DNA from: Anaerocolumna sp.
GTDB lineage: Bacteria; Bacillota; Clostridia; Lachnospirales; Lachnospiraceae
Reading direction: 5' to 3'
Assembly (NCBI GenBank): GCA_029256725.1
Contig: JAQSXJ010000048.1
Span: 1-36,201, forward strand
Length of the DNA: 36,201 nt
Shown here: in pieces, positions 18,101-26,270 of the stretch
How positions within the stretch are numbered: the stretch's first letter is position 1
How the letters are laid out: the number at the start of each line of letters is the position of its first letter
Made by a program: the position numbers and the translations under genes
Notes under the pieces: generated by a model
Databases searched by the model: none
What the model was told of the DNA's origin: nothing
The model's input: only the letters and a program-made list of their open reading frames with translations

Positions 18101-19228
18101 TTAATAATTACCTAATATCTTAAGGCTTATAGCCTCTTCATTGATTCCAAAAAGAGCATTTCTAACACCAGGGTCCTTTAGATTACCTTCGAAGTCAACA
18201 AAAAAACGATACTCAAAGTTCTTTCCCTCTAAGGGCCTGGACTCAATCTTGGTCATATTCAAGTTGTTGTAAATAAAATGTGAAAGCATATTATAAAGAG
18301 TTCCGCTTTCATGAGGTAATTCAAAACAGATGCTGAGTTTTCTTGCGTTCTTTTTGTATTTCTTCTCTTTACCAATTATAATAAAACGGGTGGAATTGTT
18401 GCTTTCATGATTTACCTGTTCTTTTAGTATTTTTAACCCATAAACCTCCGCTGTCTGTTTTCCTGCAAGGGCCGCCTGGGTGATATCACCATCAGCTAAT
18501 ACCTTTTTGGCACCGTCAGCGGTGCTGGTACACTCCACAGGTTTAATCTGCGGGTTCGCTGCCAGGAATTTCTGGCACTGCATAAGTCCCTGCGGATGAG
18601 AGAACACTTTTGTAATGTCCTTAATCTCTGCTTCTTCTAAGCCCAGTAACGCATGGTCAACCTTTAATATATATTCTCCCATGATAGAATTATCATATTC
18701 CACGAGAAGATCATAAATATCTGTAATTCCTCCCGTAGAGGTATTTTCAATAGGCAGCACCCCATAATCGCAGGTTCCATTACTTACTTTCTCCATAACC
18801 TCTTTGAAAGTGCCTGCATTTTCTTCTGCCGCATCCGGTCCGAAATATTCTCTGAAGGCCTGTTCCGTATATGAACCTTTTGCTCCGAAGCAAATGACTT
18901 TTGTCTTAGGTGTTACGTCTATATCCACAATTTCTGTAAAAGGAATGTCACTGTCCTTCTCACTGATGAGACTATATTGCATTTTTCTGCTCATGGACAT
19001 TATCTGCGTAAAAAGTTCTTCTACTCCATGCCTGTTAAATTCATTGCCGGCAAGAGCTTTCAGTGCTGTAAGTTTTGCTACTTCCCGCTCCTTGTCATAA
19101 ACCTTTTTACCTGTCTGAATCTTATACTCCGCCACATCTTTCGTCAGCTGCATGCGGTATTCAAACAAACGTACCATTTCCTTATCCACTCTGTCAATTT
19201 CATTTCTGCTATCCTGCAAATCGATCAT
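18101..19228 (-). CDS. pheA: Bifunctional chorismate mutase/prephenate dehydratase
   Basis: The 375-residue enzyme converts chorismate to prephenate and then phenylpyruvate for phenylalanine synthesis. Residues 1-90 form an AroQ-type chorismate mutase (RNEIDRVDKEMVRLF). Residues about 110-285 form the prephenate dehydratase with VLPIENTSTGG and the catalytic NNSTRF motif. A C-terminal ACT domain (about 295-375) contains ESRP, the phenylalanine-binding signature, so feedback inhibition is expected. GGAGG precedes the start. It lies 56 nt after folC and is probably co-transcribed with it. Confidence 0.95.
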   Translation of the reverse strand: MIDLQDSRNEIDRVDKEMVRLFEYRMQLTKDVAEYKIQTGKKVYDKEREVAKLTALKALAGNEFNRHGVEELFTQIMSMSRKMQYSLISEKDSDIPFTEIVDIDVTPKTKVICFGAKGSYTEQAFREYFGPDAAEENAGTFKEVMEKVSNGTCDYGVLPIENTSTGGITDIYDLLVEYDNSIMGEYILKVDHALLGLEEAEIKDITKVFSHPQGLMQCQKFLAANPQIKPVECTSTADGAKKVLADGDITQAALAGKQTAEVYGLKILKEQVNHESNNSTRFIIIGKEKKYKKNARKLSICFELPHESGTLYNMLSHFIYNNLNMTKIESRPLEGKNFEYRFFVDFEGNLKDPGVRNALFGINEEAISLKILGNY

Positions 19229-19284
19229 AGGAACCTCCGTTTATTTATATTTCAATTCTTTCGTATTTAAAACCATAGATAAGC

Positions 19285-20718
19285 TTAATTAAACAAATGT
19301 TTATTAGCCTCTTCTCTAACATCATTTAAAAATGACAAGGACCCAAAGGCTAATATTGCATAATCCTTGGAACTCAATTTATTAGCTGCTGCCTCTGTGA
19401 TTATAAGCCTGAAAGCATTATGGATGTCACCTGCGTCCTCTGCATTGTAACCAAGCTTTAACGCTTCCTCCTTTAGTTGTTTTGATGGCAGACCTCTCGG
19501 TCCTGGCGGAGTTATACAAAATATCTTAATGCTAAGATCGGCTGTATGACGCAGAACTGATTTATAATCCTTATCTTTAAATACTCCCATAATATAATAA
19601 AGTACCTTTCCCTGTAAATAGGTCCTTATATTTTTGCCAAGTGCAAGGGCTGCATCAGCGTTGTGTGCGCCGTCCAGTATAATAACAGGTTCTTCCTTAA
19701 TACACTCAAACCTGCCTGGCCAAGCAGCCTCCTGTAAGCCTTCACGTATGTGATTTATATTTACAAAATAACCATTACCGTTTAGGGCTTCTATTGCTAA
19801 AATTGCAGTCACTGCGTTATATACCTGATTCATTCCAAGTAGTTTTATAGTAAGCCCCTTTTTATCTTTATAATCAAATTCAGTACCCGCCATATCCATT
19901 CTGCGAATATTGATTGCAGAAAAGTCAGCTATGGTTAGATTGGTCTTTTGGGACTGAGTAACCTTTTTAATTACCTCTTCTGCTTCAGGTTCCTGCTCGT
20001 AAGATACAACTGGAATTTCTGGTTTAATAATACCGGCTTTATGTCCGGCAATCTCACCTAAGCTATTCCCCAGATACTCCATATGATCCATACTGATAGA
20101 GGTAAGAACAGCACATTTTGCAGTAGGTATTATATTCGTTGCATCGAGGCTTCCGCCCATCCCCGTTTCCAGTACCGTGATATCACATTTCTTCCTGCGA
20201 AAATATAAAAATGCTAAGGCAGTCTCTACTTCAAAAGAAGTAGGATGATCTATTCCCACCTTTACCATCCTATTGCATGCCTCCTGAATCTGTTCCATAC
20301 AGAAAGTATAATCCTCTTTTTGAATAGAGGTTGTCTGAACTAACGTTGCTGTCTTCGGTTTAATAGAGGTTGCTTGAACTTTCGTTCCTAACTCCTCTTG
20401 ATTTTGCTCCTCCGGGGAGAAGCAGGTCGTAGGAGTATTCTTAGAATTCTGATAAACAGTAAGTATTTGTATAATTTCTTCATAGGCGAATACTGCCGGA
20501 GAAGAAAAACGTCCGGTTAAATACCCTGCTCTTGCCAGAATCGTTGCTATATAGGTGCTTACTGAACCTTTGCCATTGGTGCCGGCAACATGAACAAAAG
20601 CCATGTCTTTTTCAGGTGAACCAAGTTCCTTAAGAAGCTGACCAATTACCGTAAGACCAGGCTTACTTCCTATTTTCTTTGTACTTTCCAAAAACTCCAA
20701 CGCACCATCATAGTTCAT
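19285..20718 (-). CDS. folC: Folylpolyglutamate/dihydrofolate synthase
   Basis: The 477-residue Mur-ligase-like enzyme adds glutamate to folates. Visible are the P-loop GTNGKGS (46-52), LETGMGGSLDATN, SMDHMEYLG and ILDGAHN in family order, then the C-terminal ligase domain. It is about 45 residues longer than usual because of a polar insert at about 90-136. The insert contains two near-copies of a 13-codon unit (KVQATSIKPKTA and TLVQTTSIQKE). The start immediately follows the upstream methyltransferase stop codon and its ribosome binding site GAGG lies inside that gene, so translation is probably coupled. Confidence 0.93.
   Translation of the reverse strand: MNYDGALEFLESTKKIGSKPGLTVIGQLLKELGSPEKDMAFVHVAGTNGKGSVSTYIATILARAGYLTGRFSSPAVFAYEEIIQILTVYQNSKNTPTTCFSPEEQNQEELGTKVQATSIKPKTATLVQTTSIQKEDYTFCMEQIQEACNRMVKVGIDHPTSFEVETALAFLYFRRKKCDITVLETGMGGSLDATNIIPTAKCAVLTSISMDHMEYLGNSLGEIAGHKAGIIKPEIPVVSYEQEPEAEEVIKKVTQSQKTNLTIADFSAINIRRMDMAGTEFDYKDKKGLTIKLLGMNQVYNAVTAILAIEALNGNGYFVNINHIREGLQEAAWPGRFECIKEEPVIILDGAHNADAALALGKNIRTYLQGKVLYYIMGVFKDKDYKSVLRHTADLSIKIFCITPPGPRGLPSKQLKEEALKLGYNAEDAGDIHNAFRLIITEAAANKLSSKDYAILAFGSLSFLNDVREEANKHLFN
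20321..20388. repeat. Imperfect 39-bp tandem duplication inside folC
   Basis: Two similar 29-bp blocks (20321-20349 and 20360-20388) share AATAGAGGTTG and a TGAACT core, offset by 39 bp, so the frame is kept by 13 codons. Confidence 0.65.
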
Positions 20719-21921
20719 TTACTTATCCTCACATACCTGGAATATATAGAATTTTAAGTAATAGGATTCATCAGCAGCCCAAAGTATCGGATGATCGGGA
20801 GCCTGGGTACGATATTCAACCTGACGCAGTCGCTTTCTGGCACTCTTAGCAGCTTGTCCGATAGTCTCAGCAAAGAGATCAGGTGTCATGAAATGAGAAC
20901 AGGAACAGGTAGCCAGATATCCTCCATCCTTAATAAGCTTTAAGGCACGAAGATTAATCTCCCTATATCCTTTAACCGCATTCTTTACAGAGTTTCTGGA
21001 CTTCGTAAATGCAGGAGGATCAAGGATTACTACATCAAACTGTTTTCCCTCCTGCTCAAGTCTTGGAAGCAGTTCAAAAACATCTTCACAAACAAAGTGT
21101 ACTTTGTCACTCAACCCGTTAAGTACTGCGTTCTCTTCTGCCTGGCTGACACCCAGAGCAGAAGCATCGACTCCGGTAACACTGGCTGCTCCTGCAAGAC
21201 CTGCATTTAATGCAAAAGATCCTGTATGAGTAAAGCAGTCTAATACCTCTGCCCCTACGCACAGCTTCTTGATTGCTTCTCTGTTATATTTCTGATCCAG
21301 AAAAAATCCAGTCTTCTGTCCTTCTGCCACATCCACCAAATATTTAACACCATTCTCAACAATTTCAACCTTGGTATCAAATGCCTCTCCAATAAAGCCT
21401 TTTACTCTTTCCATTCCTTCATTGTCACGAACTTTAGCGTCACTTCTTTCATAAATTCCTCTTATCTCTACGCCATCTGCTTTTAAAACCGCAGTTAACT
21501 CTTCCAAAATATCTGATTTTAATCTGTCAATTCCTAATGCGAGGGATTGTACCACCAGAATGTCAGAGAACTTATCAATTACAATTCCCGGCAGAAAATC
21601 TGATTCACCGAATATCAGGCGGCAGCTGCTTGTGTCCACTACTTTTTTTCGGTATTCCCAGGCTGCTGTAACACGCATTTTGATAAAGTCCCTATTGATT
21701 TCCTCACCCTTTACTCTGGATAAAATACGAACTGTTATCTTAGATTTCCTATTTATAAATCCACAACCCATGTAATATCCGTCAAAGTCATGTACATGTA
21801 CCAGTTCTCCGTCGGTAAACTCACCATCTATAGTATTTATCTCATTATCAAAAACCCACATTCCGCCGGCTTTTAAAGTTCTTCCTTCGCCCTTTTTCAA
21901 GGTTACAATTGCCTTTTCCAT
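20719..21921 (-). CDS. Class I rRNA (cytosine-C5) methyltransferase, RlmI-like
   Basis: The 400-residue protein has an N-terminal PUA RNA-binding domain (about 1-80) and a Rossmann SAM methyltransferase domain (about 200-385). Motif I is VLDCFTHTGSFALNAG, motif IV LDPPAFTKSR and motif VI ATCSCSHFM, whose cysteine is the catalytic candidate. The family includes RlmI, which makes m5C1962 in 23S rRNA. The start has GGAG upstream and a consensus promoter. It is the first gene of a likely rlmI-like/folC/pheA operon. The target base is inferred from the family. Confidence 0.9.
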   Translation of the reverse strand: MEKAIVTLKKGEGRTLKAGGMWVFDNEINTIDGEFTDGELVHVHDFDGYYMGCGFINRKSKITVRILSRVKGEEINRDFIKMRVTAAWEYRKKVVDTSSCRLIFGESDFLPGIVIDKFSDILVVQSLALGIDRLKSDILEELTAVLKADGVEIRGIYERSDAKVRDNEGMERVKGFIGEAFDTKVEIVENGVKYLVDVAEGQKTGFFLDQKYNREAIKKLCVGAEVLDCFTHTGSFALNAGLAGAASVTGVDASALGVSQAEENAVLNGLSDKVHFVCEDVFELLPRLEQEGKQFDVVILDPPAFTKSRNSVKNAVKGYREINLRALKLIKDGGYLATCSCSHFMTPDLFAETIGQAAKSARKRLRQVEYRTQAPDHPILWAADESYYLKFYIFQVCEDK

Positions 21922-21957
21922 GTATTGTATTTCTCCTGTCTTTTGCTTTTGTCAACA

Positions 21958-21985
21958 ATTATAACATAGTAATGTAGAATGTCAA
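21958..21985 (-). promoter_or_regulatory. Consensus promoter of the methyltransferase-folC-pheA unit
   Basis: On the minus strand a perfect TTGACA and a perfect TATAAT are separated by 16 nt, about 40 nt ahead of the start codon. Confidence 0.85.
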
Positions 21986-22060
21986 AGTGTCTGTGTTGGA
22001 AAGTGCTTTGGTGGTGGGTTCGCATATTACTTGGGTAAGTTGGAGGTTGTGGCAGTGTAC

Positions 22061-22293
22061 GATGATTTGAAGAACTGTTTATCCATTTTGTTCTTCGTGA
22101 ACCCTTATTCCACAAAAGTGCCAGCAGCTGTTCCTTAGCGGATATAACAGTGCCAAACTCGCTGGAAGCTTAATGAAGACAGTAGGTTATTCAGCTCAAA
22201 CATGGCATTGTTATACCCAGTCACAGTTGCTGGAACTTAAGTGTCATAAGAAACCACTCAAGACAAAATTCCTAAACAGTTCTTCAAATCATC
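22061..22293. repeat. 233-bp segment bounded by a perfect 21-bp inverted repeat
   Basis: The arms are 22061-22081 and 22273-22293, both containing GATTTGAAGAACTG or its complement. The flanks beyond each arm show weaker similarity. The interior has no credible gene. It may be a small mobile-element remnant or a MITE-like sequence. Confidence 0.6.
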
Positions 22294-22308
22294 TGGGTTA
22301 CTGCGAGT

Positions 22309-22430
22309 ATTTCTATTCTTTTTATATTTTCTCTTTTCTTTCTTTTTATATTTTCTTCATATATTTTTATTCTTCTTATATTTTTTCTTATTTTTTCCTT
22401 TTTTCTATACTTGTATTTTTTTAAATTCTA
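22309..22430. repeat. T/C-rich low-complexity tract
   Basis: About 120 bp of almost only T with scattered C and A on the plus strand, built from variants of CTTTTTATATTTTCT. G is almost absent. It has no coding potential that looks real. Confidence 0.7.
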
Positions 22431-22673
22431 TAATGTACCCAGTGATACATTATTTAGAGGATACCTGTCTTTCAGACATACTTACTAAATAGATTTTAAT
22501 TTTGGACACTGTTCTTTCTATATTTATATTTTTAAGTTTAAGTTTAATCAGCTTTTTACTTTAAGCTTTTGACTTTTTGAATGATTTAATATTATGATTT
22601 ATATCTCTAAATCTATCAATATATGTAGTTGTATGATATAATGATTCAAGCATCAAAAACCCTGTTTCCATGC
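22431..22673. other. AT-rich gene-free stretch with a possible promoter
   Basis: No gene was seen. TTGACT (22569-22574), 18 nt, TATGAT (22593-22598) on the plus strand could drive the HAD-GNAT gene with a leader of about 340 nt that includes the repeat at 22674-22812. Confidence 0.4.
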
Positions 22674-22812
22674 GATTTCAGGTAAATTAGAACAAAGCAG
22701 AAAGAACGAATGCGCCTATGGAAAGGTATTATAATTCCTTTTCTGGATATTTTGTGCTATATTATTAAGCCGATTGTTTGAGCGTACCGAGTTATCTGTT
22801 TTCTAATATGTC
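22674..22812. repeat. Diverged copy of the 5789-5925 repeat
   Basis: Blocks such as CCTATGGAAAGG, GTGCTATATT, GATTGTTTGAGCGT and CGAGTTATCTGTTTT match the element at 5789-5925 in the same order and spacing. Here the stem partners no longer pair well and the outer terminal repeats are not recognisable, so this copy looks decayed. Confidence 0.7.
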
Positions 22813-22941
22813 TAGCACTAAACATCCAGAGAATTAGGACTTCTTATACCTTGAAATTGAAGCATGCGTTTTTATGTTTTGTGTAATTTACCGTCCCCAT
22901 GTGAAAACCTGACTTTATGAATAACTTGGAGGTTCTACATT

Positions 22942-24132
22942 ATGCTCAAAGGTATAATTTTTGATATGGATGGTGTTATAATTGACAGCGAGCCTTCTCA
23001 TGCACTGGCAGCATTGGATGCTTTGAAGACTCTTAATGTTTCTACAACTCTTGATTATCCTTATAGTTTTATTGGCTCTACCACTGAACATATGTTGAAA
23101 ACTATGATTAAGGACTTTAAATTAGATATTTCTGTTGATAATCTGCATATGTGTTATAAGGACTGTTTAGCTGCTCGGATTAAAGCAGAAGGTTATGTTC
23201 CTGTTCCTTTTGTTCAGCAGCTTATTAAACATTTGCATCAGGAAGGATTTATATTGGCTATTGCCTCCTCTTCTACCCCGGAGGAAATACAGGCTGTCAC
23301 AAAAGCTCTTGATATCTATCCTTATTTTACGAAGCTTGTTAGTGGTGCTACTGTCGCTAATCCGAAACCTGCACCCGATGTTTTTCTTAAAACTGTTAAT
23401 GAACTGGGGTTGGAGTTAGATGAGTGTATTATTATTGAGGATTCTTTCAATGGTGTTAAGGCAGCTTGCGCCGCTGGAATCCCAGTTGTTGGTTATGTTA
23501 ATCCTAATTCCGGTAATCAAGATCTAAGTAAAGCTGAAATTCTAATAGAAGGTTTTGAGGAAATTGATTCTTCATTTCTTAATAGGTGCTATCAACGATA
23601 TCACAATATGCCAATTACTATTACAGCTAGTAGCAGACTTCAGATTAAGGAAATACCTCTTGAAGATGTCCCCCTATTATTAGATATTTACCGTAATCCT
23701 TCTGTTAATGCATTTTTGCCTGAAATACAGGCAGTAGCTCTTAATAGTCTTGAAGACGCTGTAGAAAAACATAAAGCTTATATAGATTCCATTTATCATT
23801 TTTATGGTTTTGGATTATGGGGCGTCTATTTAAAGGATTTAGGTTGTTTAATAGGACAATGTGGTTTTGAACAGCATACGCTTGATGGAGAGGATATCAT
23901 TGAACTCGGGATTTTATTAGATAGTAATTATCATGGCAATGGTTATGGAATGGAAGCAGTTAACGCAGTAATTAATTATGCAAGTAGCAACCTGGACATC
24001 AAGCTAATAAGTGCTTTAATCAGTCCACTTAATAAGGCTTCAATTTCTCTATTTTCAAAAGCCGGATTCCAGTATGTAAAAACTACAATGAAAGATAAAA
24101 AAGAATATTACTTGTACACCTTGGTCAAATAA
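22942..24132 (+). CDS. HAD-IA phosphatase fused to GNAT acetyltransferase
   Basis: The 396-residue protein has two domains. Residues 1-220 form a HAD subfamily IA hydrolase of the beta-phosphoglucomutase/phosphatase type: D8 and D10 in FDMDGV, SSS at 109-111, K142 in NPKPAPD, and E166/D167 in EDSFNG. Residues about 230-396 form a RimJ/RimL-like GNAT domain with the acetyl-CoA loop YHGNGYGMEA (330-339). GGAGG precedes the ATG by 9 nt. The substrates are unknown; the fusion suggests one pathway in which a phosphorylated compound is dephosphorylated and acetylated. It stands alone in an AT-rich region, possibly acquired. Confidence 0.88.
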   Translation: MLKGIIFDMDGVIIDSEPSHALAALDALKTLNVSTTLDYPYSFIGSTTEHMLKTMIKDFKLDISVDNLHMCYKDCLAARIKAEGYVPVPFVQQLIKHLHQEGFILAIASSSTPEEIQAVTKALDIYPYFTKLVSGATVANPKPAPDVFLKTVNELGLELDECIIIEDSFNGVKAACAAGIPVVGYVNPNSGNQDLSKAEILIEGFEEIDSSFLNRCYQRYHNMPITITASSRLQIKEIPLEDVPLLLDIYRNPSVNAFLPEIQAVALNSLEDAVEKHKAYIDSIYHFYGFGLWGVYLKDLGCLIGQCGFEQHTLDGEDIIELGILLDSNYHGNGYGMEAVNAVINYASSNLDIKLISALISPLNKASISLFSKAGFQYVKTTMKDKKEYYLYTLVK

Positions 24133-24239
24133 ATAGGTATACTCTTAAAGCTTTATAAGACCTGTTAACTTTTAGGTCGTTTGTGTTATGTTTAATTTCC
24201 TGTTTAAAAACTCTAAAATAAATTTTGGGGGGTGGCAAT

Positions 24240-24623
24240 ATGAATTTGAATGAATATTTACTAAATCCATGCGGCAGTTTATCAATCCCTTTCTGGAAAA
24301 TGCAAAGAATAAATACACCAAAGAACGTAAAAATTGTTCATGATCGCTCTTTTTCAAGTGTGTTACTAAATAATTATAATGATACATGTTATTTCCGTCT
24401 TAAACACGACTTAGTTAATATAAATAGTCCAGAAATAATTACCGGTTATACCATCAAAACTCTAACAGAAAATCATTATTCTGAACTAGTAGACTTAATT
24501 AACATCTCTTATATAAGTAGCGGAATAAAAATAAATCTAAATTAGATAATCAAACCAGAAACTGTCTATCGTAAGTGTGGTTTTACCGGCAATGACATTT
24601 GGCATATTTTGATTAAAAAATAG
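24240..24623 (+). pseudogene. GNAT acetyltransferase with internal deletion
   Basis: The N-terminal part (MNLNEYLLNPCGSLSIPFWK to YISSGIKINLN) looks like a GNAT-family protein of Clostridia with a conserved N-terminal extension. A TAG stop falls at 24543. In the same frame the sequence then continues as PETVYRKCGFTGNDIWHILIKK, the characteristic C-terminal end of such proteins, ending at 24623. The whole acetyl-CoA-binding core between them, roughly 100-150 residues, is missing. A single internal deletion plus the stop explains it. The ribosome binding site is intact (GGGGGGTGG), so a non-functional peptide of 101 residues may still be made. Confidence 0.75.
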
Positions 24624-24632
24624 TTACATAAA

Positions 24633-24660
24633 AATGGAACTGCTTTAGCACAGTTCCATT
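24633..24660 (-). terminator. Intrinsic terminator of the lipoprotein gene
   Basis: A perfect 10-bp stem (AATGGAACTG/CAGTTCCATT, 8-nt loop) is followed on the minus strand by TTTTTATG. Confidence 0.8.
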
Positions 24661-24703
24661 AATATAAAAATTAAATCCTAAAGTTTAATGCATCTCTCAA
24701 CTG

Positions 24704-25165
24704 TTATCTCGTTGTACCGTTTGTTCCATTTTTGGTACCGTTTGTTGTTCCATTTTTAGTTCCATTTGTTGTACCGTTTGTAGCGTTGTTGTTTAGTGCA
24801 TCTCCAACATTATCAACTGCATTATTTACATCATTTCCTATGGTATTACCTGTACCATTAGTAGTTCCATTGGTTGTTCCACCAGTTGTTCCATTGGTTG
24901 TTCCACCAGTTGTTCCATTGGTCGTTCCACCAGTTGTTCCATTGGTCATTCCACCAGTTGTACCGTTAGTTGTTCCGTTGGTTGTACCGTTATTATAATC
25001 AGTAGTTGTGTCATTAGTGCCATTACCGGTGTCATTGTAATCTGTGCTACCCTTTTTATTTCCGCCGGTTGCAGAATTATTATTATCGTCAGTAGTAGCG
25101 CAGCCGGTAAAGGTTAATAATGTGAGACAGCATATTGAAAATAATAGGCATAAACTTTTCTTCAT
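24704..25165 (-). CDS. Thr/Asn/Gly repeat lipoprotein
   Basis: The 153-residue protein has a lipoprotein signal peptide with lipobox FTGC (lipidated Cys22), so it should be anchored on the outer face of the membrane. The rest is almost entirely T, N and G. From about residue 57 to 107 it is built on an 8-residue unit (TNGTTGGT), with a related TNGTKNGT run near the end. A short AVDNVGDALN segment interrupts the repeats. AGGAGG precedes the start. No enzymatic domain is seen; a spacer or surface-coat role is only a guess. Confidence 0.85.
   Translation of the reverse strand: MKKSLCLLFSICCLTLLTFTGCATTDDNNNSATGGNKKGSTDYNDTGNGTNDTTTDYNNGTTNGTTNGTTGGMTNGTTGGTTNGTTGGTTNGTTGGTTNGTTNGTGNTIGNDVNNAVDNVGDALNNNATNGTTNGTKNGTTNGTKNGTNGTTR
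24852..24980. repeat. 24-bp tandem repeats inside the lipoprotein gene
   Basis: The plus strand repeats GTTCCATTGGT and GTTCCACCAGTT about every 24 bp (8 codons) in several near-identical copies, a region prone to copy-number change. Confidence 0.75.
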
Positions 25166-25240
25166 GATACTCCTCCTATAAAATGATTTAATTTTACGGA
25201 TTTAGTATCTCACATACCTTTGAAATTATTCCTTTACAGA

Positions 25241-26026
25241 TTAATGAAACTCTGTCATATTACTCCTAAAACGAATAGGAAGATTATTTCTTTGTAAATT
25301 TTTATTTTCACGCTCTTTGATTGATATTGTTTGAAAGAAAGCTTTCCACATAGTATCAATACTTTCTTCTCTTTCAGAAATATTTTTTATCTTTTCAACA
25401 TCTAACATGGAACCATCGGTATAAAACCAGGCTCTGTTTTCTCCATGTACTATAGCTGTATTTCTATTTTCATCGTATATAATAAAGTTTTCCTGACTTA
25501 ATCTATCACTAAAATGAGGTGCTAATATGCGTATAACATCATTTTTAGGAGCTATTTTAGCTACCAGTATCTCTTGTTCTATTTCTTGAAATCGTAGAAA
25601 ACCTTTTAAATGATGTGCTTCATTGGATACATTGCGAGTCAGTTCAAAAATCCTCATAACATATTTATTATGAAGCTGATCTACTATCCCTTTTCCAACA
25701 GAAAAACCCACTATTAAGAATCGGTATATATCATCTCCTCTGGACTGTTCACAGGAACAGGCTGCAGTACAGATCAGATCATAGACTTCTGATGATATTT
25801 TTTCATATATCGCTTTTATGACCTTTAATATTTTTTCTTCTGAATTTTTTACATCTATATATTCTGTAAACAGTTCCATGTTCCCTTGATTATCACCTGA
25901 GAGTACACGAATTTCATTATTTGCATGTCCGTTTCTGCTACTCCAGGCTTCATAGACGGCTGTTAATATGCCTTCTAAGCTATCTTCACACTGATATACT
26001 TTCTTTTCACTCATACTTACACACAT
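25241..26026 (-). CDS. DUF4130/TIGR03915-type protein, partner of radical SAM protein
   Basis: The 261-residue protein matches what I know of the TIGR03915/DUF4130 family, described as a putative DNA metabolism protein nearly always encoded beside the radical SAM protein found upstream here. The N terminus YQCEDSLEGILTAVYEAW and the middle HHLKGFLRFQEI and PHFSDRLSQENFIIYDENRNTA are family landmarks. In other bacteria the domain is linked to a UDG-like (UdgX-type) protein, which points to DNA repair. Two starts are possible (26026 or the internal ATG at 26014); neither has a good ribosome binding site. It lies 244 nt after the radical SAM gene. Its reaction is unknown. Confidence 0.82.
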   Translation of the reverse strand: MCVSMSEKKVYQCEDSLEGILTAVYEAWSSRNGHANNEIRVLSGDNQGNMELFTEYIDVKNSEEKILKVIKAIYEKISSEVYDLICTAACSCEQSRGDDIYRFLIVGFSVGKGIVDQLHNKYVMRIFELTRNVSNEAHHLKGFLRFQEIEQEILVAKIAPKNDVIRILAPHFSDRLSQENFIIYDENRNTAIVHGENRAWFYTDGSMLDVEKIKNISEREESIDTMWKAFFQTISIKERENKNLQRNNLPIRFRSNMTEFH

Positions 26027-26270
26027 TTATATCGCCGTTTAACCAGAGATACCGCCACAAAAAAAGAGGAGAAGCTTCATGTGGCAACCTTTCAAGATTA
26101 TATTTTCTTTCACTCTCACAATGTTGGTATTTCATTCTAATCTGTCAGTTTATAGAAACTCTCTGTTTCTTAATTCATTTTTGGCTTCCATTAGCACACC
26201 TCAGCACGCGAGCAAACTTAGGATGTTAAAATGCTTTTCATTACAGAAATGAGTAATTAATCGTCTCATA

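Noticed and set aside
22173..22424. 83-codon ORF in the pyrimidine-rich tract
   Set aside because: It reads mostly Phe/Tyr/Ser from low-complexity T-rich DNA and has no ribosome binding site.
22942..24132. Two adjacent genes mis-joined by error
   Set aside because: The frame is continuous with both domain motif sets and a normal linker, with no stop or start between the domains.
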